Source of the DNA: an uncultured Bacteroidales bacterium
GTDB taxonomy: Bacteria > Bacteroidota > Bacteroidia > Bacteroidales > Muribaculaceae
NCBI GenBank assembly: GCA_947573135.1
Contig: CANPDU010000018.1
Span: 1 to 61,052, forward strand
Direction of reading: 5' to 3'
DNA length: 61,052 nt
Positions 46,311 through 53,952 of the stretch are shown in pieces; position 1 is the stretch's first letter; every line of letters starts with the position of its first letter. The position numbers and the translations under genes are program-made. Under the pieces are notes generated by a model. It ran no database searches and was not told the origin of the DNA. It saw only the letters and a list, made by a program, of their open reading frames with translations.

Positions 46311-47972
46311 ATGGATTGGATTCTTGACTTGCTCATGCCCGGCAACACATCTATAGCCAGCACGCTCGTCTTATATTCGTTTGTTATTGCTGCAGGCATA
46401 TACATCGGAAAACTAAAGATCTGCGGAGTGTCATTAGGTGTGACTTTTGTATTGTTTGTCGGGATTCTCATGGGGCATTTCGGCTATATTGTCGATGACA
46501 GCATTCTAAAATTTGTACGTGAATTCGGCTTGATTTTGTTCATCTTTTCTATTGGTCTGCAGGTCGGCCCGGGTTTCTTTTCGTCTTTTAAGAAAGGAGG
46601 CATGAGGCTGAATTTCCTTGCTGTACTGATAATCGCGCTCAACGTCCTTATCGTCTTGGGCATCTATTATTTCGGCAACATAAATGATATAAACGCACTC
46701 GTCGGAGTGATGAGCGGCGCTGTCACAAACACTCCCGGTCTGGCTGCTGCGCAGCAGACCGTCAGTCAGATGTATCAGAGCCCCGAGCAGGCCAACCTTA
46801 TGGCCTCCGGATATGCAGCCGCTTATCCGCTTGGCGTTGTAGGTATCATCCTGTCGATGTTTGTCATAAAAGGCGTTTTCCGTATTTCAACCGATAAGGA
46901 AATAAAACAGATCGAAGATGACCAGGAAAACGCACAACTCAAACCGTTCCTGATGTCAGTCGAGGTGACCAACAAACTCATTGACGGCCGCACACTTCTG
47001 CAGTTACATGATGTCATACAATGTAACTTCGTCGTTTCGCGCATTATGGGGCAGGACAACGTCGTGACTATCCCTAAATCATCAACGGAAATTCATGTCG
47101 GAGACAGACTTCTTATCGTTTGCTCGGCTATAGACTCATCGCGTTTCACCGCCGTACTCGGTCCTCAGATTGAAATAGACTGGGAGTCGGCTCAGACTCC
47201 GGTATTCTCACGCCGCATTCTCATCACCAAGAGCGAATACAACGGTGTGGCTCTCGGTTCTCTTCGCCTACATAACGGTTACAAGCTCAACGCCACTCGC
47301 GTCAACCGTGCAGGCGTCGATCTTCTGGCGTCGCCCAACCTTCGTCTCCAGATGGGCGACCGTCTGACTGTTGTCGGCAACCTTGACGATATCGACCGTC
47401 TGGCTTCCCGCCTCGGCAATTCGATGAAGCGACTCAACCAGCCCAACCTTATTACAATATTCGTCGGCATCATTCTCGGCATCATCCTTGGATCTGTCAA
47501 CCTTGGCTTCGGCATGAAACTGGGTCTCGCAGGCGGTCCGCTTGTTGTCGCAATCCTGCTGAGCCGCTTCGGCTACAAAGCAAAGCTAATCACTTACACA
47601 TCTTCATCCGCTTCTCTCTTGCTGCGTGAACTCGGCATCTGTATGTTCCTTGCATCTGTCGGCATATCAGCCGGCAAAGGTTTTGCCGACGCCGTGTTCA
47701 ACACTACCGGCATGTGGTGGGTTATCTGGGGTTTTGTAATTACCGTTGTTCCGCTCCTCGTCGTTGGTTTTATTGCCCGAGGACGCGACAAAATCAATTT
47801 CCTCACCATCATGGGGCTTTTCTCCGGCGGATGCACCGATCCCCCTGCCCTCGCCTATGCAAACAACTCAACCGGCAACGATGCCCCGGCGGTAGCCTAC
47901 TCTACTGTCTATCCTTTGACAATGTTCTTACGCGTCGTCGCCGCACAGGCTCTCATCCTTTGCCTCGCTTAA
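46311..47972 (+). CDS. AspT/YidE-family (AAEx) transporter with TrkA-C domains
   Basis: A 553-residue inner-membrane protein of the aspartate:alanine exchanger family. The N-terminal hydrophobic half (about residues 10-190) has GLILFIFSIGLQVGPGFF and GVMSGAVTNTPGLAAAQQ, family hallmarks. Two soluble TrkA-C-like domains follow (about 205-290 and 300-370, with GDRLLIVCSAIDSSRF and GDRLTVVGNLDDIDRLA). A second hydrophobic half ends with GLFSGGCTDPPALAYANN, mirroring the first. The substrate is unknown; dicarboxylates or amino acids are likely. It is transcribed alone, with the terminator at 48003-48053. Confidence 0.9.
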   Translation: MDWILDLLMPGNTSIASTLVLYSFVIAAGIYIGKLKICGVSLGVTFVLFVGILMGHFGYIVDDSILKFVREFGLILFIFSIGLQVGPGFFSSFKKGGMRLNFLAVLIIALNVLIVLGIYYFGNINDINALVGVMSGAVTNTPGLAAAQQTVSQMYQSPEQANLMASGYAAAYPLGVVGIILSMFVIKGVFRISTDKEIKQIEDDQENAQLKPFLMSVEVTNKLIDGRTLLQLHDVIQCNFVVSRIMGQDNVVTIPKSSTEIHVGDRLLIVCSAIDSSRFTAVLGPQIEIDWESAQTPVFSRRILITKSEYNGVALGSLRLHNGYKLNATRVNRAGVDLLASPNLRLQMGDRLTVVGNLDDIDRLASRLGNSMKRLNQPNLITIFVGIILGIILGSVNLGFGMKLGLAGGPLVVAILLSRFGYKAKLITYTSSSASLLLRELGICMFLASVGISAGKGFADAVFNTTGMWWVIWGFVITVVPLLVVGFIARGRDKINFLTIMGLFSGGCTDPPALAYANNSTGNDAPAVAYSTVYPLTMFLRVVAAQALILCLA

Positions 47973-48002
47973 GTTATACGTTCAAAACATAATTTTCGGC
48001 AT

Positions 48003-48053
48003 AAAAAAGATGTTCGATCTGCCGCCGGGCGGCTAAAATCGAACATCTTTTTT
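48003..48053. terminator. Strong terminator with nested hairpin
   Basis: A 16-bp perfect stem (48003-48018 with 48038-48053) opens with six As and closes with six Ts. Its 19-nt loop itself contains the palindrome gccgccgggcggc (48021-48033). It ends the transporter gene and can act in both directions. Confidence 0.85.
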
Positions 48054-48123
48054 ACTATCGTTGATGCGCTGATAACGTGCAATCGTGAGAGAGGAGTAAA
48101 TTAGGGGAGAATGAGAAACTACT

Positions 48124-48148
48124 TAGAGCTTGTTTAAAAATAAGCTCT
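48124..48148. repeat. Orphan copy of the MITE terminus, also forming a hairpin
   Basis: Bases 48124-48143 (tagagcttgtttaaaaataa) equal the right end of the 45852-46118 element (read inverted) over 20 of 20 bases. The sequence continues gctct, so agagctt/aagctct forms a 7-bp stem with a 10-nt loop. It abuts the trxA stop codon and may serve as that gene's terminator. Confidence 0.6.
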
Positions 48149-48456
48149 TATTTTTCCTTCTTTTGAAATTCCTTTATTTTGCCCAACAGGACATCTGCCT
48201 GCTGAAGACCTACTGCTCGCCATAGTGGCTCGCCGTTCATAAACAGTATCAAAGTTGGAATCGATTGCACATTATATTTACGCGCAACAGCTTCGTTCTT
48301 GTCTATGTCTATTTTAAGAACATTTGCGGCATCACCGACTTCCTCTTTAACTTTCTCGATAATTGGAGACTGCATCTTGCACGGGCCGCACCAAGTTGCA
48401 AAAAAATCCACCAATGTCGGTTTATCCTGACCTATCAGTTCGCTGAAATCGCTCAT
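48148..48456 (-). CDS. trxA: Thioredoxin
   Basis: A 102-residue cytoplasmic thiol-disulfide reductant. The active site WCGPCKM occurs at about residues 22-28, followed by the cis-proline segment VQSIPTLILFMNGE. The length is typical. It is monocistronic, with an orphan repeat hairpin directly after the stop. It is divergent from the glycosyltransferase gene at 48585; no standard -7 match was found in the 128-bp gap for its side. Confidence 0.95.
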   Translation of the reverse strand: MSDFSELIGQDKPTLVDFFATWCGPCKMQSPIIEKVKEEVGDAANVLKIDIDKNEAVARKYNVQSIPTLILFMNGEPLWRAVGLQQADVLLGKIKEFQKKEK

Positions 48457-48549
48457 ATTAATTTTATTTTAGTTTTACTTTAGTAAATATTTACCTATAA
48501 AACGCAGACTAACCTCCAATTGTTTTATTTCCGCTCTACAAAAAATATG

Positions 48550-48557
48550 TATATTTG
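48550..48557 (+). promoter_or_regulatory. -7 element for the glycosyltransferase
   Basis: TATATTTG matches TAnnTTTG, 28 bp before ATG 48585. It overlaps the TTG at 48555 that would otherwise open a longer frame, so that start is rejected. Confidence 0.6.
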
Positions 48558-48584
48558 CAATGCAAAACAAATGTTCCATCTGTA

Positions 48585-49760
48585 ATGACATTCTTTTTTG
48601 ACCTTTCATTGCTGACAATATCGCTTATATCGGTAAGCGCCATATCTGCATTAATCATTTTAGCATTTTACGACCCGTTTATACGGCGCATATATCATCG
48701 CCGGAATGCATGTCGGCTAATTGTCGATAACCCCGATAGACCGGCATCACATGTTGCGGCATCAATAATAATATATGCTCAGGGAGAGGCCGACAGGCTC
48801 GAAACTATGCTGCCGGCTGTACTGGGTCAGAATTATGACGGTCAGTTCGAAGTAATTGTAGTCAACGAAAGCGATTCTGCCGATGTCCGTAATGTTATCA
48901 GCACGTTGCAGCTGTCCAATCGCAATCTATATCTCACATTTACTCCCGACGGAGCTCGCAATCTGAGCCGTAAGAAACTCGCACTGACGCTTGGCATCAA
49001 GGCCGCAAGATATCCTGTAGTCGTAAACACTACCGCTGATGCGATTATTGACTCTCCCTTATGGCTGACAAAAATAATGCGGCATTTCAATGACCCCTCG
49101 ACCGGAATTGTTCTCGGATATGCGGCCCCGGTACGTGACTCCGGACTTAATCGAACGCTCACATTTGACTTTGCCAATTACTGCGTTTCATGGCTGGCGG
49201 CAGCTATCGGGAAAAGGCCTTTCAGAGGCACCGAGCTCAATCTTGCATATAGGCGCGAACTGTTTTTCAACAACAAAGGTTTTTCTCGATCTCTTAATCT
49301 TCATTTCGGTGACGACGACATATTTATAAGCGAAATTGCTACACGCCGTAACACCGTAGTCGAATTATCGCCTGAATCCATCGTTCGCTTCAGCAGTTAT
49401 GACATGCCGGCGACTCTTAAGGGCACTGCCGTACGACACATCTTCACCAACAATTTCGTAAAACACAAACCCGTTCCGTGGCTTGCTGTCGGTGAATGCG
49501 CTCTATGGTTGATGCTGCTGTCTTCTGCCGCAGCAATTCTGACCGACTGGCACAATCTTGCGACCATAATCATAACAGCACTGATTCTCATCGGCACAGC
49601 TACTGACATAGCACTCTCATGGCGTAAGACAACGACGGCTCTCGAATTGCGTCGCCTGACTCTGACTGTTCCCTGGTTCGTAATCATAAGACCATTCCGT
49701 CGCCTGTCTCTCTCTATTTATGCCCAGATATCAAAACAGAAGAAATACACCTGGGATTGA
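48585..49760 (+). CDS. Membrane-bound family 2 glycosyltransferase
   Basis: A 391-residue inner-membrane glycosyltransferase. An N-terminal membrane helix (about residues 5-27) is followed by a GT-A fold with SIIIYAQGEADRLETMLPAVLGQ and FEVIVVNESDS. The donor-binding acidic site is not a clean DxD: the position usually occupied by TDAD reads NTTADAI, which is odd and may mean altered metal use. Two hydrophobic segments near the C-terminus (about 305-350) form a membrane anchor. ATG 48585 is chosen since the promoter -7 element lies over the longer start. The acceptor is unknown; a polysaccharide or glycolipid is likely. Confidence 0.8.
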   Translation: MTFFFDLSLLTISLISVSAISALIILAFYDPFIRRIYHRRNACRLIVDNPDRPASHVAASIIIYAQGEADRLETMLPAVLGQNYDGQFEVIVVNESDSADVRNVISTLQLSNRNLYLTFTPDGARNLSRKKLALTLGIKAARYPVVVNTTADAIIDSPLWLTKIMRHFNDPSTGIVLGYAAPVRDSGLNRTLTFDFANYCVSWLAAAIGKRPFRGTELNLAYRRELFFNNKGFSRSLNLHFGDDDIFISEIATRRNTVVELSPESIVRFSSYDMPATLKGTAVRHIFTNNFVKHKPVPWLAVGECALWLMLLSSAAAILTDWHNLATIIITALILIGTATDIALSWRKTTTALELRRLTLTVPWFVIIRPFRRLSLSIYAQISKQKKYTWD

Positions 49761-49837
49761 CCGTCTGATATTATTTTTCTCAAAAAAAAATCTGTTCTGA
49801 GGTTTAGTATCCGCACTACTGTGTGTCTTATTGACGT

Positions 49838-50344
49838 ATGACAGACAGAAACAACATCGAACAGCTTTTCAAGACTCATTATGCGCGGATGCTACGCGTG
49901 GCGGTCATGATTATCCATGATGATGATCTCGCCCGCGACATTGTCCATGATGTGTTTGCCTCTCTGCTTGCATGCTCCGGCGATTTTCTTCCGTCTGAAA
50001 GCTATCTTCTCAAGGCAGTGCGCAATCGCTGTCTCAATCACATCCGCGATTGCGGGATACATGACCGCATTGCTCTGTGCTATCTTGCCGATAGCGAGGA
50101 ATATGACAATGAAGATTGGCCCGACGAAGAGACAATCGAGGCCGTCAGTCGCCTCATAGCGACTGATATTACCCCGAGGGCTCGAGAGATTATTGATCTT
50201 AGGTTCAGCAAGGGGCTGAAATTTGCAGAAATCGCTGCCCGTCTGGGCATAAGCCAAAATGCTGTTTTCTGTCACATGCGCAATGCGTTATCATTCATCC
50301 GTAAAAAAATTAATCAAGATGGATCACCGGTTCAACGACACTAA
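49838..50344 (+). CDS. ECF-type RNA polymerase sigma factor
   Basis: A 168-residue alternative sigma factor. Region 2 is LFKTHYARMLRVAVMIIHDDDLARDIVHDVFASLL (about 10-45) and region 4 is the helix-turn-helix FAEIAARLGISQNAVFCHMRNALSFIRKK (about 125-160). It lies at the head of a trio with an anti-sigma factor (26-bp overlap) and a TonB receptor, the layout of a cell-surface signalling system. It should direct transcription of a target set that may include the receptor. Confidence 0.92.
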   Translation: MTDRNNIEQLFKTHYARMLRVAVMIIHDDDLARDIVHDVFASLLACSGDFLPSESYLLKAVRNRCLNHIRDCGIHDRIALCYLADSEEYDNEDWPDEETIEAVSRLIATDITPRAREIIDLRFSKGLKFAEIAARLGISQNAVFCHMRNALSFIRKKINQDGSPVQRH

Positions 50345-50978
50345 AACGACTGACAGGTATGACCTTGTGCTCGATCTCGTGGAGAACCCCGGGAAATATT
50401 CTCCCGGGCGGATCAGAGAAATTCTATCCGACAAAGAGTCTCTGGAAATTTACAGGCTCATCTGCGCCACTGCTTCTGCTGCTAATTGCGGCATCAAAGT
50501 CGACATTGAGAGCGAATGGGAGCGCTTTTCCCGACGCCACTGCGTCCGGAAACGTTTTGCTCCGGCAGTGGGACGCGCTGCCTCTATCGCGGCGTTCACT
50601 ATTGTATCGGTCGCAGCTGTAGCTATCGGAATTGCAGTGTCAGTTTCCATTGACAAGAAAGCCGAGCCCGTTTCTGCCGAACCCGCCGTTCAGCAATGCG
50701 ATAAAACAGTCACCAGTACTGCATCCGACACCGTTGCCGAAAATCATCCTCTGAGGCCCGAGCCTGTTCTGTTCGAAGACACGTCTCTCGAAACTATAAT
50801 GTCGGCCATATCCTCGGCTTATGATCTGAAGGTCGTCTTCAATGACAGTCACACGGCGTCGCTTCATCTTTTTTACAAATTTGACCCTGCGTTGCCGGTG
50901 GAAGAGATCGTTTCTCAACTCAATATGTTCGAGCAGATAAACATCAGCCTCGACAATGACACTATAATTATAGACTGA
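50319..50978 (+). CDS. Compact FecR-like anti-sigma factor with DUF4974 domain
   Basis: A 219-residue inner-membrane regulator. I chose ATG 50319, within the sigma gene, giving a 26-bp overlap. The cytoplasmic part (residues 1-80) probably binds sigma. One membrane helix spans about 88-110. The periplasmic part has a short linker and the DUF4974/STN-like domain (about 151-219: FEDTSLETIMSAISSAYDL). The FecR domain usually between helix and DUF4974 is missing, so this form is about 100 residues shorter than typical. The next gene, encoding the receptor, starts 1 bp after its stop. Confidence 0.85.
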   Translation: MDHRFNDTKTTDRYDLVLDLVENPGKYSPGRIREILSDKESLEIYRLICATASAANCGIKVDIESEWERFSRRHCVRKRFAPAVGRAASIAAFTIVSVAAVAIGIAVSVSIDKKAEPVSAEPAVQQCDKTVTSTASDTVAENHPLRPEPVLFEDTSLETIMSAISSAYDLKVVFNDSHTASLHLFYKFDPALPVEEIVSQLNMFEQINISLDNDTIIID

Positions 50979-50979
50979 T

Positions 50980-53511
50980 ATGAAAGCGATCCTGTCCCTG
51001 ATCATGGCCGTGACTGCTTTTATCCCGGCTTACGCATCCTCGTACGATTATACATTTGACAACACTCCGGTTGCCGATGCACTCGTTACCATAAGTAAAG
51101 AACACCCCGATATTAACATCTCGTTTATATATACCGAACTCGACAACTACTTGACCTCGGCCCGCATTTCGACCGACTCTCCTCTCGAAGCTTTACGTCA
51201 GGCTATCGGTTCCAATCCTGTTTCTGTCTTGAAAAAGGGCAACGGTTTCTATATCGAAGCGCTTCAGCACGGCAAATTCATTTATCGAGGCCAGACAATC
51301 GACTCCAAGGGCGAACCTGTGATTTCTGCAACCGTCATGCTCCTCGAACCGAACGATTCGACAGTCATAACCTACGGCGTAACCGACAAATCCGGCCGTT
51401 TCTCAATTCCCTGCGACCGTAAGGACGTAATTGCAAAAATTAAATGTCTGGGCTACATCCCTGCTTATCGCCACTGTAAATCTTTTGCCGTCGGTATTAT
51501 CGAAATGAAAGAGGCGTCTATTCTGCTCAGCACTGTCAGCGTCGAGACCGCCAACTCTGTCATGCTGGCCGACAGATCTGTCTATTTACCGACATCACGT
51601 CAGAAAAGATCGGCTCAGACTGCCGATGACCTCATCAGACGCATGGCTATTCCGCAATTAAGCATAAACGACGTCACCAAAACTAACACAGGCCGCCCCG
51701 TCAAACTGTATATCGATTACGTTCCGGCAACAGAGGCTGAACTGACAGGCATGCGCGTCGCCGACGTCAAGCGTGTCGAATATTACGATTATCCGTCCGA
51801 TCCTCGCTTTGAAGGCAATGACCATGTCATAAACTTCATCATGCATCAATATGAATACGGCGGCTATACCAAAGGAATATATTATGACAATTTCGTCACT
51901 TCCCGACAGTTTAACGGTTACGCCAAAGTCCAGTATAAGAATATGACTTTCGACTGGGCGGGCGGATTATTCAACAAAAACGACAGCCGATCCTATCAGG
52001 AAACGTCTGAAATCTACCGACTTCCTCAGAATGACGGCCTGATCAAAGAGTTCGAACGCAACTCCGAGGTCTCCGAGGTCAGAAATCGTCAGGATATCTG
52101 TTGGACATCGGTCAAAGCAATGTATCGGACCAAAAATACCGTAATGAGCAATATGCTTACCGCTGATTTCGATCATTCGCCGCGGCAGTTTCTTGCCGGA
52201 AATGTCACCTATAATCCTGAAGAATATAAATCGTCGGAATTCACATCTTCAAAATCACATCGCATAAACTCTATAATTTACAGCGGATACTGGTATTTTA
52301 AACTGCCGGGCGGCAGCTCGGTCACATTGAACCCGTATTACGCATATTCCCATACCAATCAACATTCTTTATATGACGAGATAGATTTAGGCAGTTTCGA
52401 CAATGGCGCGAGAGATGATTCTCATCAGGCCAATGTAAGTCTCGCGTTTACCCACTCTTTCGGTTCTGCAGGCACATTAAAAGCTCTGTGTCAGGGTCGC
52501 TTTCTTCAGAACCGCACGCGCTATCAGGGCACATCGACTGTCTCTGATCTCGCCAGAACCTACCGTCTCGGACCCGGTGTGAACTATAGTTTTACGAATG
52601 ATAGGTTTTACGCCAATGCCGGACTCGGTCTGCACTGGGATAAATCAAGCTACGGATCTGTCTCCGAAAATTCCACTGCACCCTGGGCCAACCTGTCACT
52701 GCAGTATTCTGCCGACAGCAAAAACTCTCTTTCTCTCGATGTCGATTACCGGAAATCCATTCCTGCATCAAGCTACCGCAGTGCAAGTGTCATACAGGCC
52801 AACCCCTTTATGAGCTACACCGGCAATCCGGCTTTGGTTCCGTATAATTCTTTTCAGATCGACGGAAGTTATGTTTTTGTCCCGAATAACAGATTGTCTT
52901 TGTCGGCATACGGCTGGGCCTGGATTGTCGACAACCGCTATGCCTTCTGCTATGAGGCCGGACCGACCGGCATTCTCCGCACCATCCGCCAGCCCATGGG
53001 CGGCTACGCTCAATGGCAATACGGCATCAAGGCGACAACCCGACAATTCAACAACAATCTTCAGGTCAGTGCATCTGTCTATATGCGCCAGGCTCATAAC
53101 GGCATCCCTTACAACTGGAACAAATCCGACCTCACAGCCTCCGTTTCTGCTTATTACTATCTGAATAATGTATATTTCGGTGCTTCATACAATTGCGCCG
53201 AAGACTATCCCGACGGATGCATGGTTGGCGAGTGGATCCATGCACGCGATCGTTACTCTTTTGAAGTAGGATGGTCTGACAACAGCTGGAATTTCAGATT
53301 TTTCACCCGCAATTTTCTGCGTCGGAAATCCTATGACAACGTAGGCACAATGCAGAGCAAATACTACGATACCACCTCTTATTATTACCGTGCGAGCAGC
53401 TACAACTTTTTCCAGATATCGGCAACTTACACTTTCGCCTTCGGAAAACGGATCAAGGACGGAAATGAAGCATATCAGGCCAGCCGTGCTTCTTCAGGTA
53501 TTCTGAAATAA
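50980..53511 (+). CDS. TonB-dependent signal-transducing outer-membrane receptor
   Basis: An 843-residue outer-membrane protein. A signal peptide (about 1-19) precedes an STN domain (about 22-92, FDNTPVADALVTISKEHPD), which contacts the anti-sigma factor. A carboxypeptidase-regulatory-like domain follows (about 97-170, GQTIDSKGEPVISATVMLLE), then a plug (about 200-295) and a barrel ending FFQISATYTFAFGKR. The family resembles outer-membrane beta-barrel type 3 rather than SusC; no SusD partner follows. The ligand is unknown. It is the last gene of the sigma/anti-sigma/receptor unit, ending at the 53533-53574 terminator. Confidence 0.9.
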   Translation: MKAILSLIMAVTAFIPAYASSYDYTFDNTPVADALVTISKEHPDINISFIYTELDNYLTSARISTDSPLEALRQAIGSNPVSVLKKGNGFYIEALQHGKFIYRGQTIDSKGEPVISATVMLLEPNDSTVITYGVTDKSGRFSIPCDRKDVIAKIKCLGYIPAYRHCKSFAVGIIEMKEASILLSTVSVETANSVMLADRSVYLPTSRQKRSAQTADDLIRRMAIPQLSINDVTKTNTGRPVKLYIDYVPATEAELTGMRVADVKRVEYYDYPSDPRFEGNDHVINFIMHQYEYGGYTKGIYYDNFVTSRQFNGYAKVQYKNMTFDWAGGLFNKNDSRSYQETSEIYRLPQNDGLIKEFERNSEVSEVRNRQDICWTSVKAMYRTKNTVMSNMLTADFDHSPRQFLAGNVTYNPEEYKSSEFTSSKSHRINSIIYSGYWYFKLPGGSSVTLNPYYAYSHTNQHSLYDEIDLGSFDNGARDDSHQANVSLAFTHSFGSAGTLKALCQGRFLQNRTRYQGTSTVSDLARTYRLGPGVNYSFTNDRFYANAGLGLHWDKSSYGSVSENSTAPWANLSLQYSADSKNSLSLDVDYRKSIPASSYRSASVIQANPFMSYTGNPALVPYNSFQIDGSYVFVPNNRLSLSAYGWAWIVDNRYAFCYEAGPTGILRTIRQPMGGYAQWQYGIKATTRQFNNNLQVSASVYMRQAHNGIPYNWNKSDLTASVSAYYYLNNVYFGASYNCAEDYPDGCMVGEWIHARDRYSFEVGWSDNSWNFRFFTRNFLRRKSYDNVGTMQSKYYDTTSYYYRASSYNFFQISATYTFAFGKRIKDGNEAYQASRASSGILK

Positions 53512-53532
53512 AAACAATCCGACATAAAAACG

Positions 53533-53574
53533 CAGGGAGCACCCGCAGGACTATCGTCTGACGGGTGCTCCCTG
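53533..53574. terminator. Bidirectional terminator after the TonB receptor
   Basis: A perfect 13-bp stem (cagggagcacccg at 53533-53545, complement 53562-53574) with a 16-nt loop is bracketed by A-run and T-run. It lies between the receptor gene (plus) and folB (minus). Confidence 0.88.
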
Positions 53575-53589
53575 TTTTTGTGGTGATTT

Positions 53590-53952
53590 TCAGAAATCCA
53601 GTATAAAACGGGCTGCTTTAAGTTCGGCTGAAACAGGCGGAGCGAGCTTCGAAACGACAATGCGCCCCGATGCAATCTTTGGATATTCGTCAGTCAGCGC
53701 TTTATGGATGCGGCCGGCGACATGCTCTATCAGGCCGGAAGGCTCGGCCATCACACGCCTGACAATTTCCACTGCTTTGGCATAGTTGAGCGTATCATCG
53801 ACACAATCACTGACGGTTGCCTCTAATGCCGGCGGATAGACCAGCGACAGCGACACCTCGAATTCATTGCCGACCACTCTTTCCTGCGGCAACACACCAT
53901 GTCTGGCTCTGATCCTGAGTCCGTCGATGACAATAGTCGCCTTCATACTCAT
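53590..53952 (-). CDS. folB: Dihydroneopterin aldolase
   Basis: This 120-residue cytoplasmic enzyme converts dihydroneopterin to 6-hydroxymethyl-dihydropterin in folate synthesis. The N-terminus IVIDGLRIRARHGVLPQER matches the family (GLxxxxxHGVxxxE), and DTLNYAKAVEIV follows. Its start overlaps the stop region of rnr by 4 bp, so the two are translationally coupled. Confidence 0.94.
   Translation of the reverse strand: MSMKATIVIDGLRIRARHGVLPQERVVGNEFEVSLSLVYPPALEATVSDCVDDTLNYAKAVEIVRRVMAEPSGLIEHVAGRIHKALTDEYPKIASGRIVVSKLAPPVSAELKAARFILDF

Noticed and set aside
50980-53511. A SusC-type receptor of a polysaccharide utilisation locus
   Set aside because: No SusD, glycoside hydrolase or surface lipoprotein follows; the barrel type and the STN domain fit a stand-alone signalling receptor.
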